Source: Prevotella communis (GTDB taxonomy: Bacteria > Bacteroidota > Bacteroidia > Bacteroidales > Bacteroidaceae). Taken from it: DNA of 64,000 nt. This document shows, piece by piece, positions 1 to 10,012 of the stretch. The stretch lies in assembly GCF_022024115.1 (NCBI RefSeq), contig NZ_CP091792.1, forward strand, positions 2,542,001 through 2,606,000. Direction: 5' to 3'. Numbering within the stretch: the first letter of the stretch is position 1; each line of letters opens with the position of its first letter. Under the pieces are notes generated by a model that was not told the origin of the DNA, searched no databases, and was given only the letters and a program-made list of their open reading frames with translations. The position numbers and the translations under genes are program-made.

Positions 1-447
1 ATGAACATCCTGGCCGACGAGACGCAGCGCGACATTGCCGTGGTGCTATGCGGGTATAAGGAACCGATGCAGAAACTGCTGGACAGCAACCCCGGATTGC
101 AGTCGCGCTTTCCCAACAAGTTTGAGTTTACGGATTTCTCCATCGAGGAACTGCTGGAGATTACCCGCAGGCGCGTGAGGGAGTACGAATATGAGTTTAC
201 CCCCGAGGCGTGGGACAAATACCGCGACGTGCTGGCGGAGGCCTATCAGCAGCGCGACCCACAGACATGGGGTAATGCCCGTTTTATAGGCAACCTGCTG
301 GACCGTATCTATATCCAGCATGCCAAGCGCTGCGTCAGGGAGCGTCCCACGGAGAAAGGTATGCTCCGCCTGCTCACCCCTGATGATATCTGTCAGATAG
401 AAGTGCCCAAACCACGTCCCTCCATCGGCTTTGCCATCAGCCGGTGA
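1..447 (+). CDS. AAA ATPase of the CbbX/CfxQ (SpoVK-like) type, C-terminal part
   Basis: This is the last 148 codons of an AAA ATPase; the Walker A and B motifs would lie upstream of the window, so the first ATG here is probably not the real start. CGYKEPM, SNPGLQSRFP (with the likely arginine finger) and the later GNARFIGNLLDR are typical of the CbxX/CfqX family, which forms ring-shaped remodelling ATPases. The substrate cannot be told. The gene ends about 25 bases before the composite promoter of the glutamine synthetase gene. Family assignment is firm; exact function is not. Confidence 0.75.
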   Translation: MNILADETQRDIAVVLCGYKEPMQKLLDSNPGLQSRFPNKFEFTDFSIEELLEITRRRVREYEYEFTPEAWDKYRDVLAEAYQQRDPQTWGNARFIGNLLDRIYIQHAKRCVRERPTEKGMLRLLTPDDICQIEVPKPRPSIGFAISR

Positions 448-471
448 GGGGCGTAGGGCTACTAAAAGCAC

Positions 472-555
472 TACCTCTGACCTACGGTCGAAGGTACTTA
501 CGCTCGAAAAAATCCAAATAAATTTGGTTTTTTACTCACTTAATCGTACCTTTGC
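472..555 (+). promoter_or_regulatory. Composite promoter module upstream of glnN (module A)
   Basis: A -33 TTTG (523-526) and a -7 TACCTTTGC (547-555) lie 20 bases apart, an exact Bacteroidetes promoter. Upstream is a second -7-like TACCTCTG (472-479) whose sequence folds back on GGTCGAAGGTA to form a hairpin. The same arrangement recurs before the MATE gene near 44.0 kb and the flippase-like gene near 50.0 kb. The -33 element is centred in the palindrome CCAAATAAATTTGG. Confidence 0.75.
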
Positions 556-576
556 ACCTAAATTTTAGAGAAGGCA

Positions 577-2769
577 ATGGCAAACAACTTAAGATTTCAG
601 GTAGTAGAAGAGGCGTTTAAGAAGCACGCCCTCGATGTGAAGGCGCCCTCAGAGCGCCCTTCTGAGTATTTTGGCAAGTATGTTTTCAATCGTCAGAAGA
701 TGTACAAATACCTGCCAAAGGACATCTACGACAAGATGATTGACGTGATGGACAACGGTGCCCGACTGGACCGCTCGATAGCCGACGCAGTGGCTGCAGG
801 CATGAAACAATGGGCACAGGAGATGGGCGTGACGCACTACACACACTGGTTCCAGCCCCTGACAGAGGGTACTGCCGAGAAGCACGATGCCTTCGTAGAG
901 CACGACGGCAAAGGTGGCATGATAGAGAAATTCAGTGGCAAGCTGCTGGTTCAACAGGAGCCCGACGCCAGTTCATTCCCCAACGGTGGCATCCGTAACA
1001 CCTTCGAGGCACGCGGCTACTCAGCCTGGGATCCCACATCGCCCGTGTTTATCATCGACGACACGCTGTGTATCCCCACCATCTTTATCGCCTATACGGG
1101 TGAGGCCCTGGACTACAAGGCTCCCCTGCTCCGTGCTATCCACGCCGTGAACAAGGCCGCTAAGGATGTTTGCCAGTATTTCTATGACGACGTGACCAAG
1201 GTGCAGGTGAACCTGGGTTGGGAACAGGAGTATTTCCTCGTGGACGAGGGTCTCTACTCTGCCCGTCCTGACCTGCTGATGACGGGTCGTACGCTGATGG
1301 GTCACGAGAGTGCAAAGAACCAGCAGATGGACGACCACTACTTTGGTACCATCCCCGACCGTGTGCAGGCCTTCATGAAGGACCTCGAGATACAGTCGTT
1401 GGAACTGGCTATCCCCGTGAAGACACGTCACAACGAGGTGGCACCCAACCAGTTTGAGTTGGCTCCTATCTTTGAGGAGTGCAACCTGGCCGTGGACCAC
1501 AACATGCTGCTGATGAGTCTGATGAAGAAGGTGGCCCGCAAGCACGGTTTCCGCGTGTTGCTCCACGAAAAACCCTTCGACGGCATCAACGGTAGTGGTA
1601 AGCACTGCAACTGGAGTCTCAGTGCCGACAATGGCGTGCTGCTCCACGCACCTGGCACCACACCTGAAGAGAACCTGCGTTTCATCACCTTCATCGTGGA
1701 GACGCTGATGGCCGTATATCATCACAACGGTCTGCTGAAGGCCAGCATCATGAGTGCCACGAATGCCCACCGTCTGGGTGGCAACGAGGCACCTCCTGCC
1801 ATCATCAGCTCGTTCCTTGGCACTCAGCTCACTGAGGTGCTGAACCATATCGAGACATCAGAGACCAACGAGCTCTTCAACCTGAAGGGCAAGCAGGGCA
1901 TGGAGATTGACATTCCACAGATTCCTGACCTCGTGGTGGATAATACCGACCGTAACCGCACATCACCCTTCGCCTTCACCGGCAACCGCTTCGAGTTCCG
2001 TGCACCGGGTTCGAGCGTGAACTGCGCCAGTGCCATGATAGCCCTGAACGCAGCGATGGCAGAGGCACTGAATTCTTTCAAGGAGCGCGTTGATGCCAAG
2101 ATCGCCAAAGGCGAGGACAAGATCCAGGCACTGCTCGAGGTACTGAAGGACGATGTGAAGACCTGTAAGCCCATCCGCTTCGACGGCAACGGTTACTCTG
2201 AGGAATGGGTTAAGGAAGCTGCCAAGCGCGGACTGGATGTAGAGAAATCGTGCCCCGTGATTTTTGAGCACTACCTCGACGACTCAAGCATCAAGATGTT
2301 TGAGAGCACGAAGGTGATGAACAAGAAGGAGCTGGAGGCCCGCAACGAGGTGAAATGGGAGATGTATGTGAAGACGGTGCAGATCGAGGCACGTGTGCTG
2401 GGCGACCTGGCCATGAACCACATCATCCCTGTGGCTACCCACTATCAGAGCAAGCTCATTAAGAACGTTCAGGGCATGAAGGAGGTATTCCCCGCAGAGC
2501 GTGCCGAACGCCTGTCTACCCGCAACATGAAGCTCATCGAGGAGATTGCAGAGCGTACGGAGAGAATAGAGCAGTTGGTTGAGGAACTGACAGATGCCCG
2601 TCGTGTGGCCAACCGCATCGAGGATATCCACGAGCGCGCCATCCAGTATCACGACACCGTTTGTCCCCACATGGAGGCTATCCGCAAGGAGATCGACAAA
2701 CTGGAACTGATCGTGGAGGACGGCCTGTGGACACTGCCCAAATATCGCGAACTGCTGTTTATCAGATAA
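577..2769 (+). CDS. glnN: Type III glutamine synthetase
   Basis: Makes glutamine from glutamate, ammonia and ATP in the cytoplasm. At 730 residues it has the length of type III enzymes, far longer than GSI or GSII. The catalytic core shows INGSGKHCNWSLS near residue 335 and LGGNEAPPAIISSFLG near 400, and the family's long C-terminal helical region follows. The start ATG lies about 20 bases after a strong promoter. cysE follows 24 bases downstream in the same direction, so the two are probably cotranscribed. GSIII is the usual nitrogen-assimilation enzyme of Bacteroidales. Confidence 0.95.
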   Translation: MANNLRFQVVEEAFKKHALDVKAPSERPSEYFGKYVFNRQKMYKYLPKDIYDKMIDVMDNGARLDRSIADAVAAGMKQWAQEMGVTHYTHWFQPLTEGTAEKHDAFVEHDGKGGMIEKFSGKLLVQQEPDASSFPNGGIRNTFEARGYSAWDPTSPVFIIDDTLCIPTIFIAYTGEALDYKAPLLRAIHAVNKAAKDVCQYFYDDVTKVQVNLGWEQEYFLVDEGLYSARPDLLMTGRTLMGHESAKNQQMDDHYFGTIPDRVQAFMKDLEIQSLELAIPVKTRHNEVAPNQFELAPIFEECNLAVDHNMLLMSLMKKVARKHGFRVLLHEKPFDGINGSGKHCNWSLSADNGVLLHAPGTTPEENLRFITFIVETLMAVYHHNGLLKASIMSATNAHRLGGNEAPPAIISSFLGTQLTEVLNHIETSETNELFNLKGKQGMEIDIPQIPDLVVDNTDRNRTSPFAFTGNRFEFRAPGSSVNCASAMIALNAAMAEALNSFKERVDAKIAKGEDKIQALLEVLKDDVKTCKPIRFDGNGYSEEWVKEAAKRGLDVEKSCPVIFEHYLDDSSIKMFESTKVMNKKELEARNEVKWEMYVKTVQIEARVLGDLAMNHIIPVATHYQSKLIKNVQGMKEVFPAERAERLSTRNMKLIEEIAERTERIEQLVEELTDARRVANRIEDIHERAIQYHDTVCPHMEAIRKEIDKLELIVEDGLWTLPKYRELLFIR

Positions 2770-2793
2770 GACAACCCAAACAGACTGACACAG

Positions 2794-3708
2794 ATGGAAC
2801 AGGACAAGCTGAACGAGGTGCTACAGAGAAACGTAGCCAAACTGTCAAAGCTATCGGAACGCGAGCGTGACATGATGCCCGCAGGTACGGCTCCGATGCC
2901 AAGTGTAGAAGAGGTAAGACGTATTGTGAGTCTGTGTAAGGACATCATCTTCACCGACTATTTCCACAAGCGTCAGAGCGACGAGAAGATGCGTTCTTAC
3001 CATATTGGCGTGAGCATGGACGAGCTCTACAACCTGCTGAAGCGCCAGATAGCACGCGGCATGCAGTTTTGTGAGGACTGTGACTGTTCCGAGGAGCAGA
3101 TACTCCGTTCGGCAGAAGACCTGGCCCTACAGTTCATAGACCAACTACCCGAAGTGAAGCGCCTGCTCTATACGGATGTGGAGGCGATGTTCCAGAGTGA
3201 CCCCGCCGCCACCAACTATGGTGAGGTGATATACTGCTATCCCGTGATGAACACGATGACGCACTACCGCATTGCTCATGTGCTGCACCTGATGGAGGTG
3301 CCCGTCATTCCCCGTATCATCACGGAGCAGGCTCACTCGAGGACGGGTATCGATATCCACCCGGGTGCCAAGATTGGCGAATACTTCGCCATAGACCACG
3401 GCACGGGTGTGGTGATTGGTGAGACAGCCATCATCGGCAACCACGTGACGCTGTATCAGGGTGTGACTTTGGGTGCCAAGAGTTTCCGCTACGACGAGAA
3501 CGGCAACATGCTGAACATCCCACGTCACCCGATTATCGAGGATCATGTCACCGTGTATTCCAACGCCTCAATCCTTGGACGTATCACCATTGGCCATCAT
3601 TCTATCATCGGTGGTAACATCTGGGTAACAAACGACGTACCACCCTACTCCCGCATCCAGCAGAGCAAGGCCGTGGACCTGTCGTTCCAGGGAGGACTGG
3701 GGATTTGA
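2794..3708 (+). CDS. cysE: Serine O-acetyltransferase
   Basis: Transfers acetyl from acetyl-CoA to serine, the first step of cysteine synthesis. The 304-residue protein has an all-helical N-terminal half followed from about residue 180 by left-handed beta-helix hexapeptide repeats (IDIHPGAKIGEYFAIDHGTG, then VVIGETAIIG and VTLYQGVTLG). The histidine of DHGTG is the expected catalytic residue. The extended N-terminus is usual for this Bacteroidales form. It lies 24 bases after glnN; the stop codon overlaps the first unit of a GAGAATT heptamer repeat. Confidence 0.93.
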   Translation: MEQDKLNEVLQRNVAKLSKLSERERDMMPAGTAPMPSVEEVRRIVSLCKDIIFTDYFHKRQSDEKMRSYHIGVSMDELYNLLKRQIARGMQFCEDCDCSEEQILRSAEDLALQFIDQLPEVKRLLYTDVEAMFQSDPAATNYGEVIYCYPVMNTMTHYRIAHVLHLMEVPVIPRIITEQAHSRTGIDIHPGAKIGEYFAIDHGTGVVIGETAIIGNHVTLYQGVTLGAKSFRYDENGNMLNIPRHPIIEDHVTVYSNASILGRITIGHHSIIGGNIWVTNDVPPYSRIQQSKAVDLSFQGGLGI

Positions 3709-3755
3709 GAATTGAGAATTGAGAATTGAGAATTGAGAATTAAGAGTTAAGAGTT
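3707..3755. repeat. Heptamer tandem repeat (GAGAATT x5, AAGAGTT x2)
   Basis: Five perfect copies of GAGAATT run from 3707 to 3741 and two of AAGAGTT from 3742 to 3755. The array starts in the cysE stop codon and overlaps the last codons of the convergent MFS gene, so the two genes share it as their 3' border. Similar heptamer strings occur in coding sequence near 8410-8440. Confidence 0.9.
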
Positions 3756-4927
3756 ATATGCTTTCTTAACATCAAGGATGAGAGTATCGTTAGGAACGAG
3801 AGCGCTAGCGACAAAACAAAGAAAGCGTTATAGCCCAACGCATACACCAGCGGACCAGAAACCAAGCATCCTAACAGCAATGAGAGAGCCATGAGCGACT
3901 TGCCGCACTCGCGGTAGTGGGTGAGCTTCAGGTAGGACAGGTAGGCGGCGAAGCCCAGTCCGTAGGCCAACTGGTCTACCAGTACGCCGGCGCCCACCAG
4001 CAGCAGGTCCTCGGGTTGCCAGTAGCTGAGGGCCACATAGACCACGCAGGGTATCAGCATGCAGAGCGTCATGGGCATCAGGCAATGGTAGAGTCCGAAA
4101 CGACGGACAGCCTTCCTGCCCAGGAAGCCACCAAAGGTCAGGGCCACGATACCCACGATACCCATCACGAAGCCAAACTCCTGGGGCGACAGGCCCACAC
4201 CGCCATTGCGGAAGGTGTCTATCAGGAACAGGATGCTCACCTTGCCCACCATGGTCTGTGAGAAGGTATAGAAGAGCAGAAAGAATACTGCACGATACCA
4301 GCCATGCTGCCTCTCGGGCAGAGAATGCCCCTGTTCCTCGTCAGTGCGGCGCGCACCCGGCAGTGTCCATACATGCCAGATGAAAAGGAACATGAAGAAA
4401 CCCGACAGAAAATAAAAGAGTACCCGCCAGGCATAGAGCATATCATAACGATAGAATATCTGCAGATTGCCAGCCACAACCAGCAACACGCCCTGACCAA
4501 TGACCAGGGCGAATTTACGGAACAGTTCCTGAACAATGGAATGATGAGGAGCTAAGGGATGCGAGCGCGAGAACTCGTCGGCAGCAACATTATGCAGGGC
4601 AGTAAGCCATGAAATAAGTACCAGCAGGCCCCACATAACACTTTCGACAGACAGCGAACAGGCCAAGAAACCGAATGCCGCCGCTAATAGAAACTGCGTC
4701 AGCAAAATCCACTGACGATAGTTCATCGCCTTGCCCACCCATGGTTTCCACCACACCTTCAGCACCCAGGGCAGATACATGACTGACACACCACACAGAC
4801 AGGTTCTCATATCCAGTCCCATCTGACGCAGCATCAGCAAGGTGATGACAAAGATGACAACACGTGGCATCCCCTTTGCGAAATACAAAGAGGATAGCCA
4901 TGGTGTCATTCTGCCCCGATTGCTCAT
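3740..4927 (-). CDS. MFS/PAT-family transporter (AmpG-like), second of two
   Basis: A polytopic membrane protein of 395 residues with about twelve hydrophobic segments. The opening (MTPWLSSLYFAKGMPRVVIF) resembles the start of its upstream neighbour and the PAT/AmpG transporters, suggesting an ancient tandem duplication. I start it at the ATG at 4927 rather than the GTG one codon earlier. It follows the neighbour's stop codon by about 6 bases, so both are translated from one minus-strand message. Substrate unknown; a cell-wall sugar or muropeptide is suggested by the adjacent SpoIID-domain gene. The last residues are encoded by the heptamer repeat. Confidence 0.75.
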   Translation of the reverse strand: MSNRGRMTPWLSSLYFAKGMPRVVIFVITLLMLRQMGLDMRTCLCGVSVMYLPWVLKVWWKPWVGKAMNYRQWILLTQFLLAAAFGFLACSLSVESVMWGLLVLISWLTALHNVAADEFSRSHPLAPHHSIVQELFRKFALVIGQGVLLVVAGNLQIFYRYDMLYAWRVLFYFLSGFFMFLFIWHVWTLPGARRTDEEQGHSLPERQHGWYRAVFFLLFYTFSQTMVGKVSILFLIDTFRNGGVGLSPQEFGFVMGIVGIVALTFGGFLGRKAVRRFGLYHCLMPMTLCMLIPCVVYVALSYWQPEDLLLVGAGVLVDQLAYGLGFAAYLSYLKLTHYRECGKSLMALSLLLGCLVSGPLVYALGYNAFFVLSLALSFLTILSSLMLRKHITLNS

Positions 4928-4933
4928 CACGTC

Positions 4934-6211
4934 TTATTTCTTTTTACCAAATTCAGGGTCAATCTTCACGAACCAGGCCACCAGGAAGGTGACGCCACAC
5001 AGCGCCATGACAATCAGGAAGAAGGTCTGATAGCCCACCGCATCCTTCAGGAAACCGGAGAACATGGCCGGTACCTGCAGGCCCAGGTACGAGAGACCCG
5101 TGCAGATAGCGTAGAACGAGGTCTTGAACGGACCCATGCTGAAATAGAGCATATAGAGGGTGAGCGCCGTGAAGCCAAGGCCATAGCCAAACTGTTCGAT
5201 GAAGATGCACGAGCTGACCAGCACCATGTTATCGGGCATGGCATAACTCATATAGACATAGACCACATCGGGCAGGGTGATGGCACATACCATAGGCCAC
5301 AGCCAGCGCTTCAGTCCGTCGCGACTGGCCAGCCAGCCACCGACGATACCGCCCAGCAACAGGCCGATGAGTCCCACGGTGCCATAGCTGATACCATACT
5401 CGGCCAGCGACAGTCCCAGTCCGCCATCCTCCTGCGAACGTGTCAGGAAGGTCTTGCTCATGGCATTGAGCAACGCCTCGGGGAAACGGTAGAACATGAT
5501 GAACACCACCGCGCAAAGCAGTTCGCGCCAGGGCATACGGGTGAAGAACACCTTGAACATATCCAGCAGGCCACTGGCCACTTCCTTGGCCGTGACGTGA
5601 TTGCGCACATCGGCATCCGACTTGGGCATCAGGTAGCAATGCCACAGCCAGAAGGCGATAAACAGGGCTGCCACGCCATAGAACACCAGGCTCCAGGTAA
5701 AGGCGTTCCGGTCTGGATAGAGGGTCTGCAGGTAGCCCGCCAGGGGTACCAGCGCGCCATTGCCGAAGATGACGGCCAGACGGTAGAACGTGTTACGGAT
5801 ACCTACGAACCACGCCTGCTGGTGTTCATCGAGCTCCAGCATGTAATAGCCATCAGCGGCGATATCGTGCGTGGCACTCGAGAAAGCCATCAGGAAGAAG
5901 CAGAACATGGTGCCCTGGAACCAGAAGTCCGTGTTGAGCGTGAAGGCGATACCTGCCAGGGACGAGCCCAACAGCAACTGCATGGCCAGTACCCACCAGC
6001 GCTTCGTCTTACACAAGTCGACAAACGGGCTCCAGAAGGGCTTGATAATCCACGGCAGGCCCAGCCAACCCGTATACAGACCTATCTCGGCATCGGTCAG
6101 TCCCATCTGCATGTAAAGCACCACAGCGACAGATGTCACAATCACATTTGGCAGTCCTTCTGCCATATAGAGCGTAGGTATCCACGCCCAGGGATTACGT
6201 TTATTCATCAT
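4934..6211 (-). CDS. AmpG-like muropeptide MFS transporter
   Basis: A 425-residue inner-membrane transporter of the PAT group of the major facilitator superfamily. WIPTLYMAEGLPNVIV at the start, then GLYTGWLGLPWIIKPFWSP, match the AmpG pattern (GLP in helix 1; KFLWSP-like sequence after helix 2). AmpG carries anhydro-muropeptides or GlcNAc-anhydroMurNAc into the cytoplasm for wall recycling. It stands between a second AmpG-like gene and a SpoIID-domain gene, a context that supports peptidoglycan recycling. Two ATGs (6211, 6208) are possible starts. Confidence 0.8.
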   Translation of the reverse strand: MMNKRNPWAWIPTLYMAEGLPNVIVTSVAVVLYMQMGLTDAEIGLYTGWLGLPWIIKPFWSPFVDLCKTKRWWVLAMQLLLGSSLAGIAFTLNTDFWFQGTMFCFFLMAFSSATHDIAADGYYMLELDEHQQAWFVGIRNTFYRLAVIFGNGALVPLAGYLQTLYPDRNAFTWSLVFYGVAALFIAFWLWHCYLMPKSDADVRNHVTAKEVASGLLDMFKVFFTRMPWRELLCAVVFIMFYRFPEALLNAMSKTFLTRSQEDGGLGLSLAEYGISYGTVGLIGLLLGGIVGGWLASRDGLKRWLWPMVCAITLPDVVYVYMSYAMPDNMVLVSSCIFIEQFGYGLGFTALTLYMLYFSMGPFKTSFYAICTGLSYLGLQVPAMFSGFLKDAVGYQTFFLIVMALCGVTFLVAWFVKIDPEFGKKK

Positions 6212-6228
6212 ATTAGTATTTATTGTTT

Positions 6229-9200
6229 TTAGTATTCCTGCTTTATTTCTGCACCTCTATAATAATATAAGAGGATATCATCGTAATCATAACCTTTCTC
6301 ACCCATCACGGCGGCACCAATCTGACAGAGACCTACACCGTGTCCCCATCCACGACCTTTGAGGATGAAACGGCCATCGCGCTTCTCCACCTTGAAGGCA
6401 CTGCTGTAAAGATGTGTCTCACTGAGGGCTCGACGAATCTCGAGTTCCTTACCGATGATGAAGGAACGCTTGCTGCCCACAATCTGCAGGCGCCAGATAC
6501 GTCCGCTCTCACCACGGTCCAGCGGCACCAGGTCCAGGATATCACCCAGGTCGAGCTTCGTCTTGCGGTTCACCAGTTCGGTGAGTTCCTCCTGCGTATA
6601 TTCCACACGCCACTCATAGAAGTCGGGCGTCTCCTGGTCATAGTCGTTGAGCACCTGCGAGAGGATACGCTTGTCGGAGGTATGACAGAAGGGGTCGCTC
6701 ACCGACACCAGGTAAGGTTTCCTGATATTCTCCCAGCAATACTGGAACTCCTCCGTCTGACCACCGCAGCATTTCGAGAAGCGGGCATCACAGAGTTCGT
6801 TGTCATAGACCAGCACCTGTCCGCGGGTAGCCTTGATAGCCTCGGCCACAGCAGGCGACGAGGCACGGGTGATACCCTGATAGCGCTGACAGTGGTCGTC
6901 GGCACAGACATCAAACAGGGTATGGTCCTCACGGTCGTACCAGCGAAGCAGCTCGTCCTCCTTCTTCACAAACGAGAAGAAATTATTATCCTTGCGCTCG
7001 CCACTCTCGGCACGTTTCTTGATCTGATAGAGCAACCACGAACGGGAGATGACGGCATGCGCCTTCAACAGTTCGGGCGAAGAGGTGGCACTCATCTCAC
7101 TGGAAATCACACTCTCCAGGTACTGCTCCACAGGCAGTTCGTTGATAGCCAGCACCTTATCAGCCTCGACCACCAAGCGCAACGTACCGCGGAAGGTCTG
7201 TTTCTCCTGTCGTTCCCAGTGGAACCCTACACCGATGGTGACATCATGGAGCGTGAACGACACCTCGTCGCCCTGAGGTTGGAAGCGCAGCTCACGATAG
7301 TTCTGGCCACGCCAGAGCAGTCCGCCCTCAGCCAGTTCCACGGTCTGGAGCCCCGTGATGGTCTCACCCTTTGCGGCATAGTCGCCATTCAGGCAGAACA
7401 CAATCTTCTGTCCGCTGACGATACCCACGGAGACCTGTGGCTCCTCACCCATCTTCGACAGACGCTTCACATTGACCACATCCTTCTTCAGGCGCTCCTT
7501 CAGTGCCTCCATCTCCTCCTCAGAGAGGGCGCACTCCTTCAGGATAGCCTCAGCCATCTCGGGCGTGATGCGGTCGAAGTCCTCACGGCGCGGCGTGATG
7601 AGGTAGCCCGACATATCCAGGGCACCGGGACTCACCAGCAACTGTTCGTCGCCAGTCTTGTAATAGCAGTCGGGACGGTGCTTCCTCCTGGGGAACACCA
7701 CCGAGATAAACTCTTCCTCAGCATGCCATGCCACAACATTCATCATGGGCTCCGTCTGTTCGGGCAACTTAGGCAGGGCGTGATAGAGCGTGGCAAACAT
7801 ACGTTCACTGCTGCGGCGACTGCGTGCACGGATCACCAGTGCGGCACAGGGATAATCCTCGACCACACTGAGCGTGGCGTCATCACCGCGGCGGGCCACT
7901 TCCGTGAGGTTGCGCGACAGGCGCTGCCACTCTTTCTGCAAGGGAAGGATACCCGAGGTACCTGCCTGCAGATGGGCATGGTCGGGTGCCGAGGCACCAC
8001 AGAGCGGTCCGTTATAGAAGACCATCAGTTCGGGATAATGACCCAGCAACTGTATCATCTCGCCATACATGCCACGGATCTGCTGGGGCTGATGCCTGCG
8101 GGCAGGAATGGTGAAATGCATGGGGAGGATGGGATATGGGTTGACCAGCAGTTCATAATCCACATCCTGTATTTTCGTCAACTGCTGTGCGGGACGGTTC
8201 TTCCTGCACAGGAAACAAGGACGGGCTGCAACGGCCTCCTTGGTGATGGTGGCACCTGTAGAACAGATACGTGCGGGGTTGAACTGCACCTCAAACGTAG
8301 AGGTACCCACGTTCAACTCGCGTGTCTCCACATGACTCAGTTCCCGATAGCGGTTGCGCGTCTCAGGCCACAGCGTCAGCTGACGGTCGAAATAGCGATC
8401 CAAAGGTGAGAGCTGGGAGTTGAGAGATGAGAGTTGAGAGTTCTTAGTCTGGCGTGCCTTGATCTCAAGGGTGCGCAGACGGTCCTTGTACAGGTTGTTG
8501 GCATTGACCTTGTCCACAGAGAGGGCGGCATCACTATTGCCTCCCCAACGGCGACAGAGGTAGAGCTCGTCGTAGATACGTCCGATGCGGTAGTTGCGCG
8601 AGAACCAGAGGCCCATGGCGTAGTCCTCACCATAACTGGTATTGGGCAACTGCACCTGGCGCAACAGGGGCGTGAAGAAAGCACGCGGTGCTCCCAGACC
8701 ATTGATACGCAGGGCGTTATTGGGTCCGTTCTCATCCGTCCACTCCTTATGGGCGATGAGTCCCGGCGGCAGGGTGTTCAGGTCGAAGTCGCACATCCTG
8801 TAAGAGCCCACAATCATCGCCGCCTTCTGCTTATAGAAAGCATCCACGATGGTCTGCAGCGTCTTGGGCGAAGAATAGAGGTCGTCACTGTCCAACTGCA
8901 CCGCAAAGCGTCCGCAATGGGTATCATTGACCGCCATATTCCAACAGCCACCAATGCCCAGGTCCGTGCGCTCAGGAGTGATTACATGGAGTTTGTCGCT
9001 GTGGCATAGCGACATACCCGACAGAATCTCTCCCGTGCCGTCCGTGGAGTGATTATCCACCACGATGACATTATACTTGAACTTCGTCTCCTGTTCCAGC
9101 GCACTCTTCACTGCATCGGCGATGGTCTTGGCGCGGTTAAAGACAGGGATGATGACTGAGACCTCCACCTCGAAGGGCTGCTCGTCGAAATCCACGGTCT

Positions 9201-9861
9201 GCAGACTGGTGGTATCCACCAGGGCATTGATGGCCTCCAGATGGCGGGTGGCCACCTGTTCCATCTCTATCTGCACCTCACGGTTGGCAGGATTCACGTA
9301 GTCAAACTGCTTTTCGCCGGAAGCACGTGTATCGCGCTCCACCTCGGTATAGAGCAACTCATTCAGGTGCAGTATCTGTCCCTGACGACTCAGGTAGAGA
9401 CGCAGGTCGTAGAGTCCGCCATACTGATATTTCGCCGTGGCCTCATGAGCCCACTGGCGCAGCATGTCGCCACGTACCAGCCACAACGAGCCGAAATCAA
9501 AGTCATCGCGTACAGAGCCCAACTGGTAGTCGATGGCAGGGTGTTTTTCCGTCTTCCACTCACCATCCACCTCCTTCTTCTCGTAATGGTCGGCATAGAC
9601 CATCATGGCACCACTGTCAGAGGCCACCTGCACCATACGTTCCAAGGCACCCTGACCCAGTTGCAGCGAAGCATCCTTCACCACCAGGGCCACATAGGGT
9701 GATGCCGACTGGGAGGCTATCTCACTTAGTGATTCGCTGGAGCGCATGCCGTCAACAAACCACACATCCTGTACCAACGTGCTTGTTAGTAGTTCCGTCT
9801 TTAGTTGTTCTGCCTGTCGCTCATCCGTACAAGGCAGGAATATATCTATGTGTTCTTTCAT
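6229..9861 (-). CDS. Three-domain protein: GT2 glycosyltransferase, DUF4922 HIT-like, SpoIID/LytB
   Basis: A 1210-residue protein with three enzyme-like parts. Residues about 1-480 include a family-2 glycosyltransferase domain ([20 protein letters not shown], then [13 protein letters not shown] and QLDSDDLY). A linker rich in NSQLS is encoded by a heptamer-like repeat. The middle has a galT/Ap4A-phosphorylase-like fold with [10 protein letters not shown] (DUF4922). The C-terminal third is SpoIID/LytB-like ([36 protein letters not shown]); SpoIID proteins elsewhere cleave glycan strands. No signal peptide is visible, which is odd for a wall-cleaving domain. It heads the operon with the two AmpG-like transporters. 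Confidence 0.8.
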   Translation of the reverse strand: MKEHIDIFLPCTDERQAEQLKTELLTSTLVQDVWFVDGMRSSESLSEIASQSASPYVALVVKDASLQLGQGALERMVQVASDSGAMMVYADHYEKKEVDGEWKTEKHPAIDYQLGSVRDDFDFGSLWLVRGDMLRQWAHEATAKYQYGGLYDLRLYLSRQGQILHLNELLYTEVERDTRASGEKQFDYVNPANREVQIEMEQVATRHLEAINALVDTTSLQTVDFDEQPFEVEVSVIIPVFNRAKTIADAVKSALEQETKFKYNVIVVDNHSTDGTGEILSGMSLCHSDKLHVITPERTDLGIGGCWNMAVNDTHCGRFAVQLDSDDLYSSPKTLQTIVDAFYKQKAAMIVGSYRMCDFDLNTLPPGLIAHKEWTDENGPNNALRINGLGAPRAFFTPLLRQVQLPNTSYGEDYAMGLWFSRNYRIGRIYDELYLCRRWGGNSDAALSVDKVNANNLYKDRLRTLEIKARQTKNSQLSSLNSQLSPLDRYFDRQLTLWPETRNRYRELSHVETRELNVGTSTFEVQFNPARICSTGATITKEAVAARPCFLCRKNRPAQQLTKIQDVDYELLVNPYPILPMHFTIPARRHQPQQIRGMYGEMIQLLGHYPELMVFYNGPLCGASAPDHAHLQAGTSGILPLQKEWQRLSRNLTEVARRGDDATLSVVEDYPCAALVIRARSRRSSERMFATLYHALPKLPEQTEPMMNVVAWHAEEEFISVVFPRRKHRPDCYYKTGDEQLLVSPGALDMSGYLITPRREDFDRITPEMAEAILKECALSEEEMEALKERLKKDVVNVKRLSKMGEEPQVSVGIVSGQKIVFCLNGDYAAKGETITGLQTVELAEGGLLWRGQNYRELRFQPQGDEVSFTLHDVTIGVGFHWERQEKQTFRGTLRLVVEADKVLAINELPVEQYLESVISSEMSATSSPELLKAHAVISRSWLLYQIKKRAESGERKDNNFFSFVKKEDELLRWYDREDHTLFDVCADDHCQRYQGITRASSPAVAEAIKATRGQVLVYDNELCDARFSKCCGGQTEEFQYCWENIRKPYLVSVSDPFCHTSDKRILSQVLNDYDQETPDFYEWRVEYTQEELTELVNRKTKLDLGDILDLVPLDRGESGRIWRLQIVGSKRSFIIGKELEIRRALSETHLYSSAFKVEKRDGRFILKGRGWGHGVGLCQIGAAVMGEKGYDYDDILLYYYRGAEIKQEY

Positions 9862-9883
9862 TCCGTAAATAGAAAAAATTTCT

Positions 9884-9915
9884 GCAAAGATAATAAAAAC
9901 CCTGCATTTCGCAAA
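9884..9915 (-). promoter_or_regulatory. Promoter of the GT2/SpoIID operon
   Basis: On the minus strand TTTG (9915-9912) is followed after 19 bases by TATCTTTGC (9892-9884), the Bacteroidetes consensus, just upstream of the ATG at 9861. It is divergent from the rlmN promoter. Confidence 0.75.
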
Positions 9916-9973
9916 AACTTGTGCTTATTATTTTATGAATCGCGCCTATACAATAATAAAAAAGATTAAACAC

Positions 9974-10005
9974 TTTGCTAATTCAACATTTTTTCGTACT
10001 TTTGC
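9974..10005 (+). promoter_or_regulatory. Promoter of rlmN
   Basis: TTTG (9974-9977), 19 bases, then TACTTTTGC (9997-10005). Transcription would begin only a few bases before the ATG at 10013, which rules out the in-frame ATG at 9935 as the start. Confidence 0.75.
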
Positions 10006-10012
10006 ACCTTAC

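Noticed and set aside
6340..8409. 689-codon open frame on the plus strand
   Set aside because: Antisense to the GT2/SpoIID gene, no recognisable domain; the minus-strand gene has clear motifs and a promoter.
9935..10012. Longer N-terminus of RlmN
   Set aside because: The promoter elements at 9974-10005 lie inside it, so the transcript starts after that ATG.
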